Source of the DNA: a bacterium
GTDB lineage: Bacteria; Desulfobacterota; DSWW01
NCBI GenBank assembly: GCA_030609865.1
Contig: JAUWSZ010000108.1
Span: 1 to 7,234, forward strand
Direction of reading: 5' to 3'
DNA length: 7,234 nucleotides
Made by a program: the position numbers and the translations under genes. Positions 1 to 6,107 of the stretch are shown here, one piece after another. The notes beneath the pieces were generated by a model. The model was not told the DNA's origin, did no database searches, and saw nothing but the letters and a program-made list of their open reading frames with translations. The stretch's first letter is position 1; every line of letters begins with the position of its first letter.

Positions 1-11
1 AGGAAGGATAG

Positions 12-818
12 ATGAAAGAACCCGCACTGCTCACGGAAAAGAGGGGACACATTATTATCGTCACGCTTAACCGTCCGGACAAGAAGAACGCGGTGAATGC
101 CGAAGTTCTTTGCCGACTGAACGATGCCTGGATAGAACTCGATGAAAACCCCGAATTGCGCGTGCTCATCCTCACGGGAGCCGGAGGGAATTTCTGTTCC
201 GGAATGGATCTTCGTGTTATCGGGAATCTTGTCTCCGGGGCGCCTCCGGAGGACGAGTATGAAGAGCGTCTTCACAAAGATATGAATATCATCTTCAATG
301 GGTGGCTCAAGACTTACCGTCCGAAAAAGCCTGTGATCGCTGCTGTGGAAGGCTATGCCCTGGCCGGCGGGACAGAAATTCTGATGGGTACGGACATTCG
401 GGTTGCCGGGGAGAGCGCCGTATTCGGTATTACGGAAGTCCAGCGCGCTCTGTTTCCCTTGGCCGGGTCCACGGTGCGCGTCCCTCGCCAAATCCCTTAC
501 ACCCTGGCCGTTGAGATGCTTCTGACCGGAAACAGTTATAGCGCAGCTGAGTGTAAGAACATGGGCCTGATCGGCCACGTGGTGCCCGATGGAGAGGCCA
601 TGAACAAAGCCCTGGAAATCGCTGAACGTATCGCAGCCAATGGGCCGCTCGCCGTGCAGGCGATCCTCAAGTCCATCCGTGAGGTCGCCATTGCCCCTGA
701 AAAGGAGGCTTTCGATCGAGAAATAGCGATCGGTCTGCCTGTCTTTGGTACGAAAGACGGAAAAGAGGGGCCCAAAGCGTTTCTGGAGAAGCGCAAACCC
801 ATCTACAAGGGCGAATAG
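12..818 (+). CDS. Enoyl-CoA hydratase/isomerase family protein (crotonase fold), both catalytic Glu present
   Basis: A 268-residue cytoplasmic crotonase-superfamily protein, normal length for the family. The N-terminal LNRPDKKNA signature is at residues 19-27. The first oxyanion-hole segment, FCSGMDL, is at 61-67 and the second, GYALAGGTEI, at 114-123. Glu122 (in GGTE) and Glu142 (in FGITE) align with the two acid/base glutamates of classical enoyl-CoA hydratase, so water addition to, or removal from, a CoA thioester is plausible; the substrate cannot be read from sequence. The C-terminal FLEKRKPIYKG is the usual crotonase ending. The ATG at 12 is preceded by AGGAAGG at 1-7, 4 bases away, a good ribosome binding site. 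The gene may belong to an operon that starts left of the window. It converges on the DUF1573 gene with only 34 bases between stop codons. Family is sure; the exact reaction is not. Confidence 0.93.
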   Translation: MKEPALLTEKRGHIIIVTLNRPDKKNAVNAEVLCRLNDAWIELDENPELRVLILTGAGGNFCSGMDLRVIGNLVSGAPPEDEYEERLHKDMNIIFNGWLKTYRPKKPVIAAVEGYALAGGTEILMGTDIRVAGESAVFGITEVQRALFPLAGSTVRVPRQIPYTLAVEMLLTGNSYSAAECKNMGLIGHVVPDGEAMNKALEIAERIAANGPLAVQAILKSIREVAIAPEKEAFDREIAIGLPVFGTKDGKEGPKAFLEKRKPIYKGE

Positions 819-852
819 AAGAGAGAATCTTCAGAGCGTGACAGCCATATGA

Positions 853-2019
853 CTATCCAGCCGGCTTTTCGGCCCCCTTTTTTTCGACCGTGCCATAAAG
901 AGGTACCTCGAGGAAGGCCTCTTTCCCATCGTTCACGAGAATCGTGATTCGCTCGGCGATCCTGCCCTGGGCCTCGCTCTCCGGCGTGTATGTAACCTTG
1001 ATCCGGTAACGGGCCCCCTCCTTCTCTTCATCGATCTCCGTGGCAATCGCCTGGGTGGTCGCCTTGACCTTCTGGACGGTGAAGCCCTGCTTTCCTGTCT
1101 TTGAGACTCTCAGATGGCGTGTCAACGCCTTTCCCGGCGTGAGCCTGCCCAACGAAAGAATGTGAGGGATCACCTTTACATTCCCCTGCACCTGGCCATG
1201 GAACGGAACATGCACCTCGGGCACCCTCTCGCTGTTCGACTGAATGGTGATCCTGCCGGTGAATCTGCCTGTGGGAAGGTTTTCCGCCAGGGAAACGGAA
1301 TAGACCGCCTTGTTCTCGTCTTCCGACTCCTTGGCGAGCACCACCGAGGGGCTTTCGGATTGAATCTTCTCGAGTCGTAAGCCTCTTCCCCGAAGGAATC
1401 GGATGCTGAGCCTCTTGGGCCGGGGCGAGTCTCCCGGTTGAATGGTTTCCCAGTTCAGGTAGCGAGGCTCGACTGCTACTTCGGACACCACTTTCCCGCC
1501 GATCGTGAGGCGCACGAACTTGTTCTCCGGATCGTTGCTCTCCACGGTCAGGCCCTTCTTCACGGCCCCCTGGAAGCCTTTGGCGTGAAAGGTGGCCTTG
1601 ATTTCTCCGGCGCCTCCCGGGGGGACCTCTTTTTCAGAGACCAGAGCCGCTGTGCAGCCGCAACTCGTGAGCACCTTTCTTATGGACAGGAGATCGTCCC
1701 CGACGTTCTCGAAGACGAACGTGTGTTCGACCTCATCCCCTGCCTCGACCTCGCCGAAGTCATAATCCGGCTGGTCAAATCGGATCTTCGGCAGTCTTGG
1801 CGCAGGCTCTTCGGCGGCATCTGACAGGGCCCCGGGGGTCTTCTCCGAAGTGGGCGACGTCGGGGCATGGAGGTTCTCGGTTTCCTCAGGGATCCCCTCC
1901 TGTGCCGTCTGCTCCTTGTTGCACCCAGCGGATGCGACGGCCATCAGGAGGATGCAGAAGATGACGGTCCGGGGCGTCCCCCTTCTTCTCCTTCGGGGTC
2001 CGTTGCGTGTCGTTCTCAT
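853..2019 (-). CDS. DUF1573 domain lipoprotein with tandem Ig-like modules
   Basis: A 388-residue protein predicted to be exported and lipid-anchored. The N-terminus is very basic (five Arg in a row near residue 10), then a hydrophobic stretch (about 19-29) ends at a lipobox-like SAGC, with Cys33 as the likely lipidated residue; Ser at -3 is a little unusual. A low-complexity Glu/Pro/Thr/Ser linker covers about 34-76. The DUF1573 (ASH-like, Ig-fold) module spans about 79-176: YDFGEVEAG, TFVFENVGD, then SCGCT with Cys120 and Cys122, PPGGAGEIKATF and SNDP. Two further modules follow at about 178-278 and 280-378, each opening with a VEPRYLNW- or VIPHILSLG-like strand. Function is unknown; such domains are usually taken as surface or periplasmic adhesion or scaffolding modules. 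The start was set at the ATG at 2019, which has AGGAG 6 bases upstream (2026-2030 on the complement); a TTG one codon earlier is too close to that site. Confidence 0.88.
   Translation of the reverse strand: MRTTRNGPRRRRRGTPRTVIFCILLMAVASAGCNKEQTAQEGIPEETENLHAPTSPTSEKTPGALSDAAEEPAPRLPKIRFDQPDYDFGEVEAGDEVEHTFVFENVGDDLLSIRKVLTSCGCTAALVSEKEVPPGGAGEIKATFHAKGFQGAVKKGLTVESNDPENKFVRLTIGGKVVSEVAVEPRYLNWETIQPGDSPRPKRLSIRFLRGRGLRLEKIQSESPSVVLAKESEDENKAVYSVSLAENLPTGRFTGRITIQSNSERVPEVHVPFHGQVQGNVKVIPHILSLGRLTPGKALTRHLRVSKTGKQGFTVQKVKATTQAIATEIDEEKEGARYRIKVTYTPESEAQGRIAERITILVNDGKEAFLEVPLYGTVEKKGAEKPAG
865..884 (+). terminator. Weak terminator candidate for the first crotonase gene
   Basis: On the + strand a short GCCG...CGGC stem (860-863 with 870-873, six-base loop) is followed by CCCC and a run of seven T at 878-884. 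It lies inside the 3' end of the convergent DUF1573 gene, so the T run also encodes lysines on the other strand. The stem has only 4 pairs and is separated from the T run by 4 bases, so this is a weak candidate. Confidence 0.2.
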
Positions 2020-2025
2020 CAAGTT

Positions 2026-2030
2026 CTCCT
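2026..2030 (-). promoter_or_regulatory. Ribosome binding site of the DUF1573 gene
   Basis: AGGAG on the minus strand with 6 bases to the ATG at 2019. It decides that start over the adjacent in-frame TTG at 2022, which would leave only 3 bases of spacing. Confidence 0.6.
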
Positions 2031-2118
2031 GTTTCCGGGGATGAGGAGGCCCTTCAAGCGAGTAGGATACCCTATTTGAGAGTGACGGGCCAGGTGCACC
2101 CCAACGAATGCAGCAGGG

Positions 2119-2228
2119 GTCAGGGATCAGGGGCCAGGGGTCAGGCCCCCATGCGCCTCACCACCGAGCGTAGGGACCTGGAAGCCCCCAGCACGTCTAG
2201 CCGGATAACGGAGGAGATAGCACCAGAT
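2119..2228 (+). repeat. Intergenic repeat, copy A (G-rich octamer array plus coding-like tail)
   Basis: The copy starts with tandem units of TCAGGGGA type (2119-2145) and runs into CAGGGGTCAGGCCCCCATGC (2135-2154), which is identical in copy B at 4330-4349. Copy A has one extra eight-base unit. From the ATG at 2151 the next 63 bases align without gaps to copy B, about 68 percent identical over 22 codons (my hand count). GATAGCACCAGAT at 2216-2228 recurs, inverted, at 4423-4435. The copy fills most of the 295-base divergent gap between the DUF1573 and ECHDC3-like genes. No transposase is nearby, so it is best called a dispersed intergenic repeat of unknown type. Confidence 0.75.
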
Positions 2229-2248
2229 GGGTTTGAGGACGGGCCCGT

Positions 2249-2276
2249 TTGTCGATATCATACAAGTGTCTACATA
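2249..2276 (+). promoter_or_regulatory. Possible sigma-70-like promoter of the second crotonase gene
   Basis: TTGTCG at 2249-2254 and TACATA at 2271-2276 are separated by 16 bases and lie about 40 bases before the ATG at 2315. The -35 box matches 4 of 6 consensus bases and the -10 box is poor. A perfect ten-base palindrome, ACGGGCCCGT, lies just upstream at 2239-2248 and could be an operator, but one copy of ten bases can arise by chance. Confidence 0.2.
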
Positions 2277-2300
2277 CATGCCCACATGCTCAGCCGGAGA

Positions 2301-2307
2301 GAGGAGG
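2301..2307 (+). promoter_or_regulatory. Ribosome binding site of the ECHDC3-like gene
   Basis: GAGGAGG lies 7 bases before the ATG at 2315. It fixes the start there rather than at an in-frame upstream codon at 2249, which would add 22 residues unlike any crotonase N-terminus. Confidence 0.75.
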
Positions 2308-2314
2308 AGTTCCC

Positions 2315-3091
2315 ATGGAGCCGGTGCTGCTGGAAAAGGATGGGCCGATCGGGTGGCTGACACTGAATCGCCCGGACAAACGAAATGCCCTGTCTCTCGA
2401 ACTGATGGGGGACATGCTTAACAAGTTCGAACAGGTGGCCGAGGACAAGGAGACGCGGATCGTGGTGATCCGCGGTAACGGGCCCGCCTTCTGTGCGGGG
2501 CACGACATGAGCGAGATGGTCGGGACGGACCGTGACATCCACCACTTCCGGGAGATCTTCTCCAGGTGTTCGGAAATGATGCTCAGGCTGCAGAGGCTGC
2601 CTCAGCCGGTGATCGCCCAAGTCCATGGAATCGCCACGGCGGCCGGGTGTCAGCTGGTCGCGGCCTGCGACATGGCCATCGCCGAGGCGGGGGCAAGGTT
2701 CGCTACTCCCGGCGTGAAAATCGGCCTGTTCTGCACCACGCCCATGGTTCCTCTTGTCCGTGTGGTGGGCAGGCGGCGTGCCATGGAGATGCTCGTGAGC
2801 GGACGGTTCGTCCCGGCCGACGAAGCGGAGCGGTTCGGGCTCGTCAACCGGATCGTGCCCGCCGAGAAACTCGCTGAAGAGACCCGGAACTGGGCCATGG
2901 AGCTTGCCCAGGCGAGCCGGTTCACGTTGGCCTTCGGGAAACAGGCCTTCTATCACCAGGTGGGCCTGGAAGAGACGGTCGCCTACGGATATGCGAAGGA
3001 GGCGATCGCCATGAACGCCCTGGCAGAGGATGCGCAGGAGGGGATGCGGGCCTTCCTGGAGAAGAGAAGACCGGAATGGCGAGATCGTTGA
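2315..3091 (+). CDS. ECHDC3-like crotonase-family protein lacking both catalytic glutamates
   Basis: A 258-residue crotonase-superfamily protein. LNRPDKRNALS is at residues 17-27, the first oxyanion-hole segment FCAGHDM at 59-65, and the second, HGIATAAGCQL, at 104-114. The positions of the two enoyl-CoA hydratase glutamates hold Gln113 (in GCQL) and Gly133 (in FATPGV), so the classical hydratase reaction is unlikely. The FATPGVKIGLFCTTP segment and the C-terminal GQ/EEG...FLEKRRPEW pattern match the ECHDC3 branch, named for the human mitochondrial protein, as I recall it. Many members are labelled enoyl-CoA hydratase by homology only. It should still bind a CoA thioester and stabilise an enolate. 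GAGGAGG at 2301-2307 sets the ATG start at 2315. The stop codon is 15 bases from the convergent radical SAM gene. Family is sure; the reaction is unknown. Confidence 0.92.
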   Translation: MEPVLLEKDGPIGWLTLNRPDKRNALSLELMGDMLNKFEQVAEDKETRIVVIRGNGPAFCAGHDMSEMVGTDRDIHHFREIFSRCSEMMLRLQRLPQPVIAQVHGIATAAGCQLVAACDMAIAEAGARFATPGVKIGLFCTTPMVPLVRVVGRRRAMEMLVSGRFVPADEAERFGLVNRIVPAEKLAEETRNWAMELAQASRFTLAFGKQAFYHQVGLEETVAYGYAKEAIAMNALAEDAQEGMRAFLEKRRPEWRDR

Positions 3092-3106
3092 TTCGAGTTA
3101 CGGATT

Positions 3107-4219
3107 TTATAGGGGGGTGCCTTGGATGTCCAGGGAGGTAAGGCCTGCCTCCTTCGCAGCTCGCAAGGCCTCTGCATACTCGCTTCGCGTGATTCCCCGG
3201 GCGATCTCCGGATAGGAGGCGGCCTTGTAGGCGGGCCTGTACTGAGACATGATGTTGACGTAGGTATCTTTGGGCAGGTTTTCCCCTATCCATTCCATGA
3301 CCTGTTTCGTCCCTGCCACCCGGTTCGGCATGACCAGGTGGCGTATCATCAGGCCCCTGTACAGGAGCCCGTCAGGGGCCGGCCTTGCGACACCCACTTG
3401 TCGTTGCATCTCGAGCAATGCCGCCTTCGTGCCCTCCGGATACGTTCCAGCCCCGGATGAGTACTTGGCGGCCATCTTTCCGTCCGCGTACTTGAAGTCG
3501 GGCAGATAGATGTCGATGAGACCATCGAGTTTCTTCAGGATATCCAGACGCTCCCACCCGCAGGTGTTGTACACGAGGGGAAGCCGCAGGCCCTTGCCCG
3601 CCGCATCGTCCAAGGCAAGGACGATGTGTGCAGGGTAGTGGGTAGGTGTCACGAGGTTGATGTTGTGACATCCCCGCTCCTGAAGACGGAGCATCATGTT
3701 GGCCAGGTCTTCGATGCTCCTGGGGCTGCCCTTTCCTTGGTGGTTGATTTCCCAGTTGATGCAGAAGACACATCGCAGGCCGCAGTTGGTGAAGAAAATG
3801 GCCCCTGAGCCGTGTTTCCCCACGAGCGGTCTTTCCTCTCCGAAGTGGGCATGATACGAGTAGACCTCAAGTTGGGACGACGCCCTGCAGAAGCCCTCCT
3901 CCCCCTCGAGTCTGTTGACCCCACATTCCCGGTAGCAGAGTTGACAGCTTTCCATGTTCTTCCACAACGCCTCTCCCCGTCTCTTCAATTCCCCGCTTCT
4001 GTGCAGCTTCAGGTAGGCAGGCTCGAACTTCTGATCGATTCTTGCCTCCCTTGTCACCTCACCTTCCCCGGGATTTCCGCTCCTGTGATTTCCAGGCTGC
4101 GAGATCGCCCTTGCCTTTTGTTTGCACCCCGCCACGAGACAAAGGAACGTGGCCCCGAGCCCCGAGACCGTAAGATAGAGGCAGGATTCCATGAATTGTC
4201 TTCTTGATCTGCCTTGCAT
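3107..4219 (-). CDS. COG1313/PflX-like radical SAM protein with a Tat lipoprotein signal
   Basis: A 370-residue radical SAM protein related to pyruvate formate-lyase activating enzymes of the PflX type. The core cluster motif CGLRCVFC at 146-153 supplies CxxxCxxC (Cys146, Cys150, Cys153) for the 4Fe-4S cluster that binds S-adenosylmethionine. A second cysteine set before it (Cys92, Cys95, Cys99, Cys111 in a CxLCxxxCGVNR...GFC pattern) is typical of this family and may bind another metal or cluster. Family hallmarks follow: NLVTPTHY (189-195), YNTCGWE (217-223), DIYLPDFKY (236-244), RGLMIRHLVMP (288-298) and NIMSQYRP (322-329). The N-terminus is odd: SRRQFM (5-10), a hydrophobic stretch (11-30), then LVAGC with Cys32, a Tat signal with a lipobox. 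The ATG at 4219 has AAGGGG about 9 bases upstream. Its substrate is unknown; no pyruvate formate-lyase gene is nearby. Confidence 0.9.
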   Translation of the reverse strand: MQGRSRRQFMESCLYLTVSGLGATFLCLVAGCKQKARAISQPGNHRSGNPGEGEVTREARIDQKFEPAYLKLHRSGELKRRGEALWKNMESCQLCYRECGVNRLEGEEGFCRASSQLEVYSYHAHFGEERPLVGKHGSGAIFFTNCGLRCVFCINWEINHQGKGSPRSIEDLANMMLRLQERGCHNINLVTPTHYPAHIVLALDDAAGKGLRLPLVYNTCGWERLDILKKLDGLIDIYLPDFKYADGKMAAKYSSGAGTYPEGTKAALLEMQRQVGVARPAPDGLLYRGLMIRHLVMPNRVAGTKQVMEWIGENLPKDTYVNIMSQYRPAYKAASYPEIARGITRSEYAEALRAAKEAGLTSLDIQGTPL

Positions 4220-4307
4220 TCTGGAGATCCCCTTTCGTCGTCCGGTTCCTCGTACAGACGGTGCCTTTATTAGCCTAGCAAATCCGAACCGGAATGGCGA
4301 CTCAAAA

Positions 4308-4414
4308 TCAGGGATCGGGTGTCAGGGATCAGGGGTCAGGCCCCCATGCCTCCCAACACTGAGTGCAGGGAACTCGAAGCAATTGACAAGTTGAACCGGA
4401 TAGCGGAGGCGTGG
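4308..4414 (+). repeat. Intergenic repeat, copy B (G-rich octamer array plus coding-like tail)
   Basis: TCAGGGAT-type units (4308-4340) lead into CAGGGGTCAGGCCCCCATGC (4330-4349), identical to copy A. GTCAGGGATCAGGGG at 4321-4335 also matches copy A exactly (2119-2133). After the ATG at 4346 the alignment continues without gaps: the frame shares TE-x-R-(D/E)-LEA and RI-x-E with copy A. Both copies have the same orientation on the + strand and are about 2.2 kb apart. The right end of this copy merges with the hairpin that follows it. Confidence 0.75.
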
Positions 4415-4427
4415 ATCGGGGGATCTG

Positions 4428-4526
4428 GTGCTATCCCCTGTTCCGGACGAGGGTTTCGCCGGGCGACTTTGTAGAGGGAGGGGGAGACGGAGCCCAAGAA
4501 AACCTCGGCCGGAACAGGGATAGCAC
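4428..4526. repeat. Long imperfect inverted repeat (hairpin) just past the motB stop codon
   Basis: Bases 4428-4456 pair with 4500-4526: 26 Watson-Crick pairs by hand count, one mismatch (4447/4508) and two single-base bulges (4438 and 4453), around a 43-base loop. The arms carry GTGCTATCC...GTTCCGG and its complement. On the minus strand the structure begins 2 bases after the motB stop codon, so it would form in the 3' end of the motA-motB transcript. No T run follows on that strand, so it is not a standard intrinsic terminator. It could protect the mRNA 3' end, act as a Rho-independent-like stop of unusual type, or be a small palindromic mobile element. Confidence 0.8.
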
Positions 4527-4528
4527 AT

Positions 4529-5302
4529 CTACTGGAAAATCGGGTCAAAGACCCAGGCACCCGTGCCGCGCTCTTCCCCGTTTGAAAGGGGATCCATGGG
4601 TTTCTGGAAGGCGATCTCCACCCGTCGATTATGAACCCGGTTCACCGCCGAATCGTTCGGCTTTCGGGGCAGGGTGTCTGCCATGCCCACGGCCAGAAAG
4701 CGAGTGGCCTCGATTCCCTCTTTGGAGAGGAAATGGCGAATCACGGATCCGGCCCTGGCCGCGGAGAGTTCCCAGTTGGATGGGTACTGGGCCGTGCGGA
4801 TGGGTAGATCATCTGTGTGTCCGGTTACGATGATCCGGTTGGGCGTCTCTTGGATGACATTGCGCAGCTGATCCAGGAGAGGAAACGCTTCCTCCTTCAG
4901 GTGCGCACTGCCGAGGTCGAACAGGACGTGACCCGGCAAGGTCACTCTCACAGTCAGCTCCCCTTCCTCTACCTGTACGGCATCACCCCCGCCCGGTGGC
5001 ATGCGGACCGCACTTCGGATCTCTTTCGCGAGCTCATCAGCGAGGAACTTGGGGTCTTTGAACTCGTTGGAGATGATGTTCATGCCTTTCGGCATGTCCC
5101 AGACCCGGATCTCGCGCTGGACACCAAAGGCCTCTCTCAGGGATCCGGCAAGGACCTTGAACATCTGCCGATCCGTCTCCGAGAAGCTGAGCATCAGGAC
5201 GAAGAAGCACAGGAGCAGAGACATCAGGTCCGCAAAGGTGGTGATCCAGCCCGGCGCCTCGTCTGCGGCCTTTTGGACGTCCATGAACTTCGAAGCAGGC
5301 AT
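4529..5302 (-). CDS. motB: MotB/PomB-type flagellar stator protein
   Basis: A 257-residue inner-membrane protein that couples ion flow to flagellar rotation and anchors the stator to peptidoglycan. A single membrane segment at about 19-40 begins with WITTFADLMSLLLCFFVL; Asp25 is the ion-carrying aspartate (Asp24 in Vibrio PomB, Asp32 in E. coli MotB). The sequence around it, with FADLMSLLLCFFVL and SFSE, matches PomB (Na+-driven) better than MotB (H+-driven). A plug/linker region follows (AFGVQREI, PKGMNIISNEF). The OmpA-like peptidoglycan-binding domain spans about 124-232, with GHTDDLPI at about 161-168 and NRRVEI at 225-230. The ATG at 5302 was chosen because GGAAGGAAG lies 8 bases upstream and falls in the 20-base gap after motA; a longer frame from 5374 would overlap motA by 52 bases and add 24 untypical residues. 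Confidence 0.94.
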   Translation of the reverse strand: MPASKFMDVQKAADEAPGWITTFADLMSLLLCFFVLMLSFSETDRQMFKVLAGSLREAFGVQREIRVWDMPKGMNIISNEFKDPKFLADELAKEIRSAVRMPPGGGDAVQVEEGELTVRVTLPGHVLFDLGSAHLKEEAFPLLDQLRNVIQETPNRIIVTGHTDDLPIRTAQYPSNWELSAARAGSVIRHFLSKEGIEATRFLAVGMADTLPRKPNDSAVNRVHNRRVEIAFQKPMDPLSNGEERGTGAWVFDPIFQ

Positions 5303-5310
5303 AAAGGCCA

Positions 5311-5319
5311 CTTCCTTCC
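5311..5319 (-). promoter_or_regulatory. Ribosome binding site of motB
   Basis: GGAAGGAAG on the minus strand, 8 bases before the ATG at 5302 and within the 20-base motA-motB spacer. It supports the short motB start and translation from the same transcript as motA. Confidence 0.65.
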
Positions 5320-5322
5320 GGA

Positions 5323-6081
5323 CTACTGGGAAGCACTCATTCGAATCTTGGGAGGCAGATACGTCTGCAGGCATTCCTTGAGCACGCTGGGAGCCTGCCC
5401 CCTGATGATGGCGATCACCCCATCCACGATCAGTTGACGGGCGAGCACCTCGTATCCGCTCCTTATCTCCAGCTTGTCTGCAATCGGCAGGAACACCAGG
5501 TTTGACAGAAGGGCGCCGTAGAAGGTCGTGAGCAGGGCCACGGCCATGGAAGGGCCAATCTGGGAGGGATCGCTCATGGAGGCCATCATCTGGATCAGCC
5601 CGATGAGGGTTCCGACCATCCCGAAGGCAGGAGCGGAACCTCCCAGGCTCTTGAAGATGTTCTTGCCCGTGTCGTGACGTTGCTTAAGGATCTTCGTGTC
5701 GTTCATCAGGCTGGCTTCGATGAACTCCGGTTCCACATTGGCAACGAGATAGGAAATCGCTTGCCCGAGAAACGGCTGGTCTGTCTGGTAGTTCTCCAGG
5801 GCCAGGGTGCCGTCTCTACGATTGATGGTCGCCACTTCGGCAATCTCGTCGATCAGTGCTTCCAGGTCCTGGACCTTTTCCACGAATGCCTTCCCCGTGA
5901 CCTTCAAGGTGAGGAGGACCGTCTTCATCGGAAACTTCACGAAAAGGACGGAAAACGAGCCCCCCAGCACGATCAGCAGACCGGGCACGTTGACGAACAG
6001 CGTGGCTTGTCCGCCCATCATGATTGCGCCTATTACCAGACCAGACCCCAAGAGGATCCCAAGCAGCGTAGCAATGTCCAT
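5323..6081 (-). CDS. motA: MotA/PomA-type flagellar stator protein
   Basis: A 252-residue membrane protein, normal length for PomA-like subunits. Four membrane segments lie at about 3-21, 27-47, 149-169 and 178-200. The large cytoplasmic loop holds the torque-generating region with NRRDGTLALE (Arg88, Arg89 and Glu96 align with the charged residues known to interact with FliG in E. coli). The channel prolines are Pro151 (in APAFGMVGT) and Pro199 (in LPIADKLEIR). DPSQIGPSMAVALLTTFYGALLSN is the typical PomA pattern, suggesting Na+ coupling together with its partner. The ATG at 6081 is preceded by GGTGGG with 6 bases of spacing; an in-frame TTG two codons earlier is too close to that site. It is first in a two-gene operon with motB. 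No other flagellar gene is seen in the window. Confidence 0.94.
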   Translation of the reverse strand: MDIATLLGILLGSGLVIGAIMMGGQATLFVNVPGLLIVLGGSFSVLFVKFPMKTVLLTLKVTGKAFVEKVQDLEALIDEIAEVATINRRDGTLALENYQTDQPFLGQAISYLVANVEPEFIEASLMNDTKILKQRHDTGKNIFKSLGGSAPAFGMVGTLIGLIQMMASMSDPSQIGPSMAVALLTTFYGALLSNLVFLPIADKLEIRSGYEVLARQLIVDGVIAIIRGQAPSVLKECLQTYLPPKIRMSASQ

Positions 6082-6107
6082 AGACAACCCACCGTTTCTA
6101 GGGAGCC

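Larger units (their letters stand above)
4220..4528. other. 309-base intergenic region between the radical SAM and motB genes
   Basis: It contains, from left to right, the leader of the radical SAM gene (4220 to about 4307), repeat copy B (4308-4414) and a long hairpin (4428-4526). In the leader I found no convincing sigma-70 or sigma-54 promoter on the minus strand. From the ATG at 4346 (+) a 42-codon frame runs to TAG at 4472-4474, but it has no proper ribosome binding site and its end runs through the left arm of the hairpin, so it is not called as a gene. Confidence 0.7.

Noticed and set aside
2119..2150. A CRISPR-like array, because short G-rich units repeat in a row
   Set aside because: Units are only about 8 bases, contiguous without unique spacers, and no cas gene is near.
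2270..2956. A 228-codon open frame on the minus strand, antisense to the ECHDC3-like gene
   Set aside because: It lies almost entirely opposite a strong crotonase gene in a GC-rich region, has His/Pro/Arg-rich composition and no recognisable motif; a shadow frame.
4346..4474. A 42-codon ORF starting at the ATG of repeat copy B
   Set aside because: No proper Shine-Dalgarno (the upstream bases are the CCCCC of the repeat), and the end runs through a hairpin arm. The coding-like signal is reported as a finding rather than as a gene.
4428..4526. Standard Rho-independent terminator of motA-motB
   Set aside because: The stem is far too long, the loop is 43 bases, and no T run follows on the motB strand.
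5303..5374. Longer motB start at 5374 (24 more residues)
   Set aside because: It would overlap motA by 52 bases, the extra residues are not PomB-like, and a good ribosome binding site favours 5302.
4817..5437. A 206-codon open frame on the plus strand, antisense to motB and part of motA
   Set aside because: It spans the end of one real gene and the start of another on the opposite strand, with a low-complexity Gln/His/Arg-rich product.
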